This document shows positions 6,604-8,863 of a stretch of DNA of 8,863 nucleotides, one piece after another (position 1 is the first letter of the stretch; the number at the start of each line of letters is the position of its first letter). The stretch covers positions 1 to 8,863 of the forward strand of contig WFTU01000232.1 of the NCBI GenBank assembly GCA_015485375.1, written 5' to 3'. Made by a program: the position numbers and the translations under genes. The notes under the pieces were generated by a model, which saw only the letters and a list, made by a program, of their open reading frames with translations, made no database searches and had not been told where the DNA came from. This DNA comes from Paracoccaceae bacterium (GTDB lineage Bacteria; Pseudomonadota; Alphaproteobacteria; Rhodobacterales; Rhodobacteraceae).

Positions 6604-7389
6604 ATGATGAAGAAAACCATCCTGTCCGCGCTCGTCGCGGTTGGCCTCGCCGGAGGAGCATATGCTGCCGAAGACGAAGCCGAAAGCGTAGTCACGGACT
6701 ACAGCTTCAGTTTCGAGGGGCCGTTCGGCACCTATGACGAGGCACAGTTGCAGCGCGGCCTTCAGGTTTACACCGAAGTTTGCGCCGCCTGTCACGGGCT
6801 GAAGTTCGTGGCTTTCCGTAACCTTGGCGACGAAGGCGGGCCGATGCTCTCCGAGGATCAGGTGAAAGCCTACGCCAAGCAGTTCGACGTATATGATGCG
6901 GAACTGGACGACACCCGTCCGGGGAAACCGTCGGATTACTTCGGCACATCCAGCTATGACGGCGCGCCGGATCTCAGCATGATGGCCAAGGCCCGTGCCG
7001 GTTTCCACGGCCCGATGGGTCTGGGGATCAACCAGATCGTCAAAGGCATGGGCGGCGCGGAATATATCGCCTCGATCCTGACCGGTTATACCGGCGAGGA
7101 AAAAGAAGAAGCGGGTTCCACGTTCTACCAGAACCATACCTTCCCGAGTGGCTGGATCAGCATGCCGCCGCCGCTGAGCGACGAGCTGGTCGAATATCGT
7201 GACGGTAGCGACAACGATGTCGAAAGCATGGCGCAGGACGTTTCAGCCTTCCTGATGTGGGCCGCTGAACCGAAGATGACCGCGCGCAAGAAAACCGGCT
7301 TCCTGGTTTTCATTTACATGGTTTTCCTTGGTGCTCTGCTCTATCTGTCGAACAAACAGCTCTGGGCACCGCACAAGCGCAAAGACTGA
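6604..7389 (+). CDS. petC: Cytochrome c1 precursor of the bc1 complex
   Basis: Periplasmic heme c subunit that accepts electrons from the Rieske protein and hands them to soluble or membrane cytochrome c. From the ATG at 6604, with AAGGA nine bases upstream, the precursor has 261 residues; ATG at 6607 is an alternative. A Sec signal peptide (MMKKTILSALVAVGLAGGAYA) should be cleaved before AEDE. CAACH at 60-64 binds the heme, Met187 in ISMPPPL is the expected sixth ligand, and a C-terminal membrane anchor spans about 240-256 before a basic tail. It is somewhat shorter than the roughly 280-residue Rhodobacter precursors. The only cysteines are the two heme ones, so the extra structural disulphide known from R. 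capsulatus c1 is absent. Last gene of petABC, followed by a terminator. Confidence 0.97.
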   Translation: MMKKTILSALVAVGLAGGAYAAEDEAESVVTDYSFSFEGPFGTYDEAQLQRGLQVYTEVCAACHGLKFVAFRNLGDEGGPMLSEDQVKAYAKQFDVYDAELDDTRPGKPSDYFGTSSYDGAPDLSMMAKARAGFHGPMGLGINQIVKGMGGAEYIASILTGYTGEEKEEAGSTFYQNHTFPSGWISMPPPLSDELVEYRDGSDNDVESMAQDVSAFLMWAAEPKMTARKKTGFLVFIYMVFLGALLYLSNKQLWAPHKRKD

Positions 7390-7410
7390 TAACAACGGAC
7401 AGTGAAATCG

Positions 7411-7437
7411 AAAGGGCGGAGTTTTCTCCGCCCTTTT
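7411..7437. terminator. Bidirectional intrinsic terminator between petC and thiQ
   Basis: AAAGGGCGGAG (7411-7421) pairs perfectly with CTCCGCCCTTT (7426-7436) around a TTTT loop, an 11-bp GC-rich stem ending in a T4 run. It lies 21 bases after the petC stop. The symmetric A/T flanks let it work for both convergent transcripts. The thiQ stop codon (7436-7438 on the minus strand) touches the base of the stem. Confidence 0.9.
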
Positions 7438-8131
7438 ACGTTCCCAGATAGGCCGCCAATGCAGGAGGCGGGTTATCCAGCAACGTGCCTGTATTGCGCG
7501 GCGCCTCTGCCACACCATCCGCCACCAGCACCGCCTTGTCGGCAATCCTGCGCGCGTCCTCGGGATTGTGGGTGACCAGCAGTAGCGTGGCATCATGCTC
7601 CTCGCGAATACGCGCCACCAGATCGAGCATCTCGAACCGCAATGCCGGTCCCAGAGCCGCAAAAGGCTCATCCAGCATCAGCACCGGCTTGTCCCGCAAC
7701 AACGCCCGCGCCAGTGCCACCCGCTGCCGCTGCCCGCCCGAAAGCTCCGAGGGCAGGCGTTCAGCCATGCCATGCAAACCGACCTCGGCAATGGCCGCGC
7801 CAACCCACTCCTTTTCCTCGCTTGAAAGCCGAAGCGAAGGGCGCACCCCGAGGGCCGTGTTTTGCCAGACCGTCAGATGCGGAAACAGGTTGTGTTCCTG
7901 AAACAACAGCGTCACCGGGCGCTCCGCTGGCGGTGTCTTGGTGAAATCCGCTCCGCCAAACAGCACTTTCCCGCGTGCCGGTTCAACGAATCCGGCAATG
8001 GCCAGCAGGAGCGTCGACTTTCCACCTCCCGACGGCCCGATGATGGCGGTGCTGCCTCCGGTGATAACCAGATCCGCCACCAGCGAGAAACCCTGTTGTC
8101 GGATCAGCAGCTTTTCAAGCTTTATGTCCAA
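7436..8131 (-). CDS. thiQ: Thiamine ABC transporter ATP-binding protein ThiQ
   Basis: ATPase that powers thiamine (and TPP) uptake through ThiP with the periplasmic binding protein ThiB. The preferred start is a TTG at 8131 with GGAGG five bases upstream, giving 231 residues that begin MDIKLEKLLIRQQGFSL; a TTG at 8149 would add six. Motifs in order: Walker A GPSGGGKST (32-40), Q-loop LFQEHNLFPHLT (Gln78), ABC signature LSGGQRQR (130-137), Walker B VLMLDEP with Asp154 and Glu155, and H-loop His188 in VTHNPEDA. AGFVEPARG, TPPAERPV and LFQEHNLF closely resemble E. coli ThiQ. The D-loop reads AALGP rather than the usual SALDP. The start would lie inside the 3' end of an unbroken thiP, a normal coupled overlap that the thiP frameshift disrupts. 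No riboswitch is expected here, since thiB should lie further right. Confidence 0.92.
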   Translation of the reverse strand: MDIKLEKLLIRQQGFSLVADLVITGGSTAIIGPSGGGKSTLLLAIAGFVEPARGKVLFGGADFTKTPPAERPVTLLFQEHNLFPHLTVWQNTALGVRPSLRLSSEEKEWVGAAIAEVGLHGMAERLPSELSGGQRQRVALARALLRDKPVLMLDEPFAALGPALRFEMLDLVARIREEHDATLLLVTHNPEDARRIADKAVLVADGVAEAPRNTGTLLDNPPPALAAYLGT

Positions 8132-8863
8132 GGCGACCTCCACGATCAAACAACCAGAACAGCGCCAGCGTCAGCGCAACCAGCACCAGCGCGACGCTGG
8201 CAGCATCTCCATCCGGTATGCGCCCATCAGACGATACATCAGCAGCGGCAGGGTCTCTACATCCGGTGGCGCAAACAGGGTAATCACCCCCAGATCCCCT
8301 ATAGAAAGCGCCGCCGCCAGCCCCGTCGCGAACCCCGCAGGCTTGCGGATGGCAGGCCAGAGGAACAGTCGGAACCGGCTCCAGCCGCTCATCCCCAGCG
8401 AATCCGCCAGCAATCCCAGTGATTGCCGGTTGGCCGCAAAAGCAGGCAGCAGAGCGCGCAGGGCAATCGGCAGGCTCATCGCCGCATTAACCAGAGCGGT
8501 CACCGGCAGCGCCAGCGCAAACGGATCGGCCACCGGATAGATCAGGATAAACAGCCCCGTCCCCAGCACAAAGGGCGAGAGCGCCAGCGTCGAAAGCGCA
8601 ATACCCTCCACCAGCGACACCCCGCGGAGCCTTCGCGCGCGCAAGGCGTCAATAAACGCCGCCAGCACGAGCGCCAATAGCAACGCCAGCAATGCCGAAC
8701 CCAGCGCAATCGCCAGACTGTTGAACATCGCCGGCCAAAGGCTATCCGGCAAACCCGCCAGTCCCGGCAAGCCGCGCAGCAGAACCGCCAGTAACGGCGC
8801 GCCCAGAAACAGCGCCACCGTCAGCAGCACAATCCTGTCCTGCCAGAGCAACCAGCCCCCCTT
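8115..8863 (-). pseudogene. thiP: Thiamine ABC transporter permease ThiP, frameshifted near the 3' end and cut by the right edge
   Basis: C-terminal half of the inner-membrane thiamine permease. The 5' part lies beyond the window, entering as KGGWLLWQDRIVLL. Several membrane helices and the EAA-type coupling loop (SLGMSGWSRFRLFLWPAIRKP, then AAALSIGDLGVI) are present up to MYRLMGAYRM. There the family continues with a last helix, but this frame reads EMLPASRWCWLR and stops at 8171-8173. Removing two bases (a repeated GA) at about 8205-8212 restores DAASVALVLVALTLAL, then FWLFDRGGRLGHKA and a TGA at 8115-8117, a typical ThiP end overlapping thiQ by 17 bases. The shift is therefore either a genuine mutation that removes the final helix or a sequence error. 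If translated as it stands, the product ends at 8171. I see no slippery site to suggest programmed frameshifting. Confidence 0.85.

Noticed and set aside
5154..6695. Minus-strand open frame of 513 codons over petB
   Set aside because: It is antisense to the fully conserved cytochrome b gene, with low-complexity charged composition and no ribosome binding site. It is a shadow of codon bias.
8171..8213. Programmed ribosomal frameshift in thiP
   Set aside because: No slippery heptamer, stimulatory pseudoknot or internal Shine-Dalgarno arrangement was seen. A GA duplication is the simpler explanation.
7438..8863. Plus-strand open frames over thiQ and thiP
   Set aside because: Several Arg/Ser/Pro-rich frames exist, but all lie antisense to thiQ/thiP, which carry clear ABC motifs and membrane helices.

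Overview
The window is a core-genome stretch from an alphaproteobacterium, most probably a member of the Rhodobacterales (Roseobacter/Rhodobacter group). Three features point there: a divergent regB / senC-regA redox-regulatory locus with RegA exactly 184 residues long, a petABC (fbcFBC) operon whose cytochrome b has its heme ligands at the residue numbers known from Rhodobacter, and a thiPQ pair. The DNA is GC-rich with strong third-position GC bias, so many long antisense open frames are shadows of real genes.

Layout, left to right. (1) 1-2568: regB (minus strand, 3' end cut by the left edge) is transcribed away from senC and regA (plus strand). This is a redox two-component system with a copper chaperone for oxidase assembly. 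(2) 2661-4094: manC, a bifunctional mannose-1-phosphate guanylyltransferase / mannose-6-phosphate isomerase that supplies GDP-mannose. It converges on trmL (4091-4537, minus), a SPOUT tRNA 2'-O-methyltransferase; the two genes share a CTAG that serves as both stop codons. (3) 4696-7389: petA, petB and petC, the three catalytic subunits of the cytochrome bc1 complex, tightly spaced and closed by a strong intrinsic terminator. (4) 7436-8863: thiQ and the 3' part of thiP on the minus strand, the ATPase and permease of the thiamine ABC importer. The thiP frame is broken near its 3' end.

The functional link inside the window is redox and respiration. RegB senses quinone and thiol redox state, RegA is known in Rhodobacter to control respiratory genes including petABC, SenC helps build copper-containing oxidases, and petABC encodes the quinol:cytochrome c oxidoreductase. 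manC, trmL and thiPQ are neighbours without an evident pathway link.

I found no mobile element, CRISPR array, RNA gene or unknown gene cluster, and no evidence for an undescribed multi-gene system. The most notable observation is a frameshift near the 3' end of thiP, consistent with a two-base GA duplication. It replaces the final transmembrane helix and breaks the natural overlap with thiQ. Smaller points are a cytochrome c1 without the extra disulphide of Rhodobacter capsulatus, a TTG-started petA preceded by two dyads, and the shared CTAG stop.
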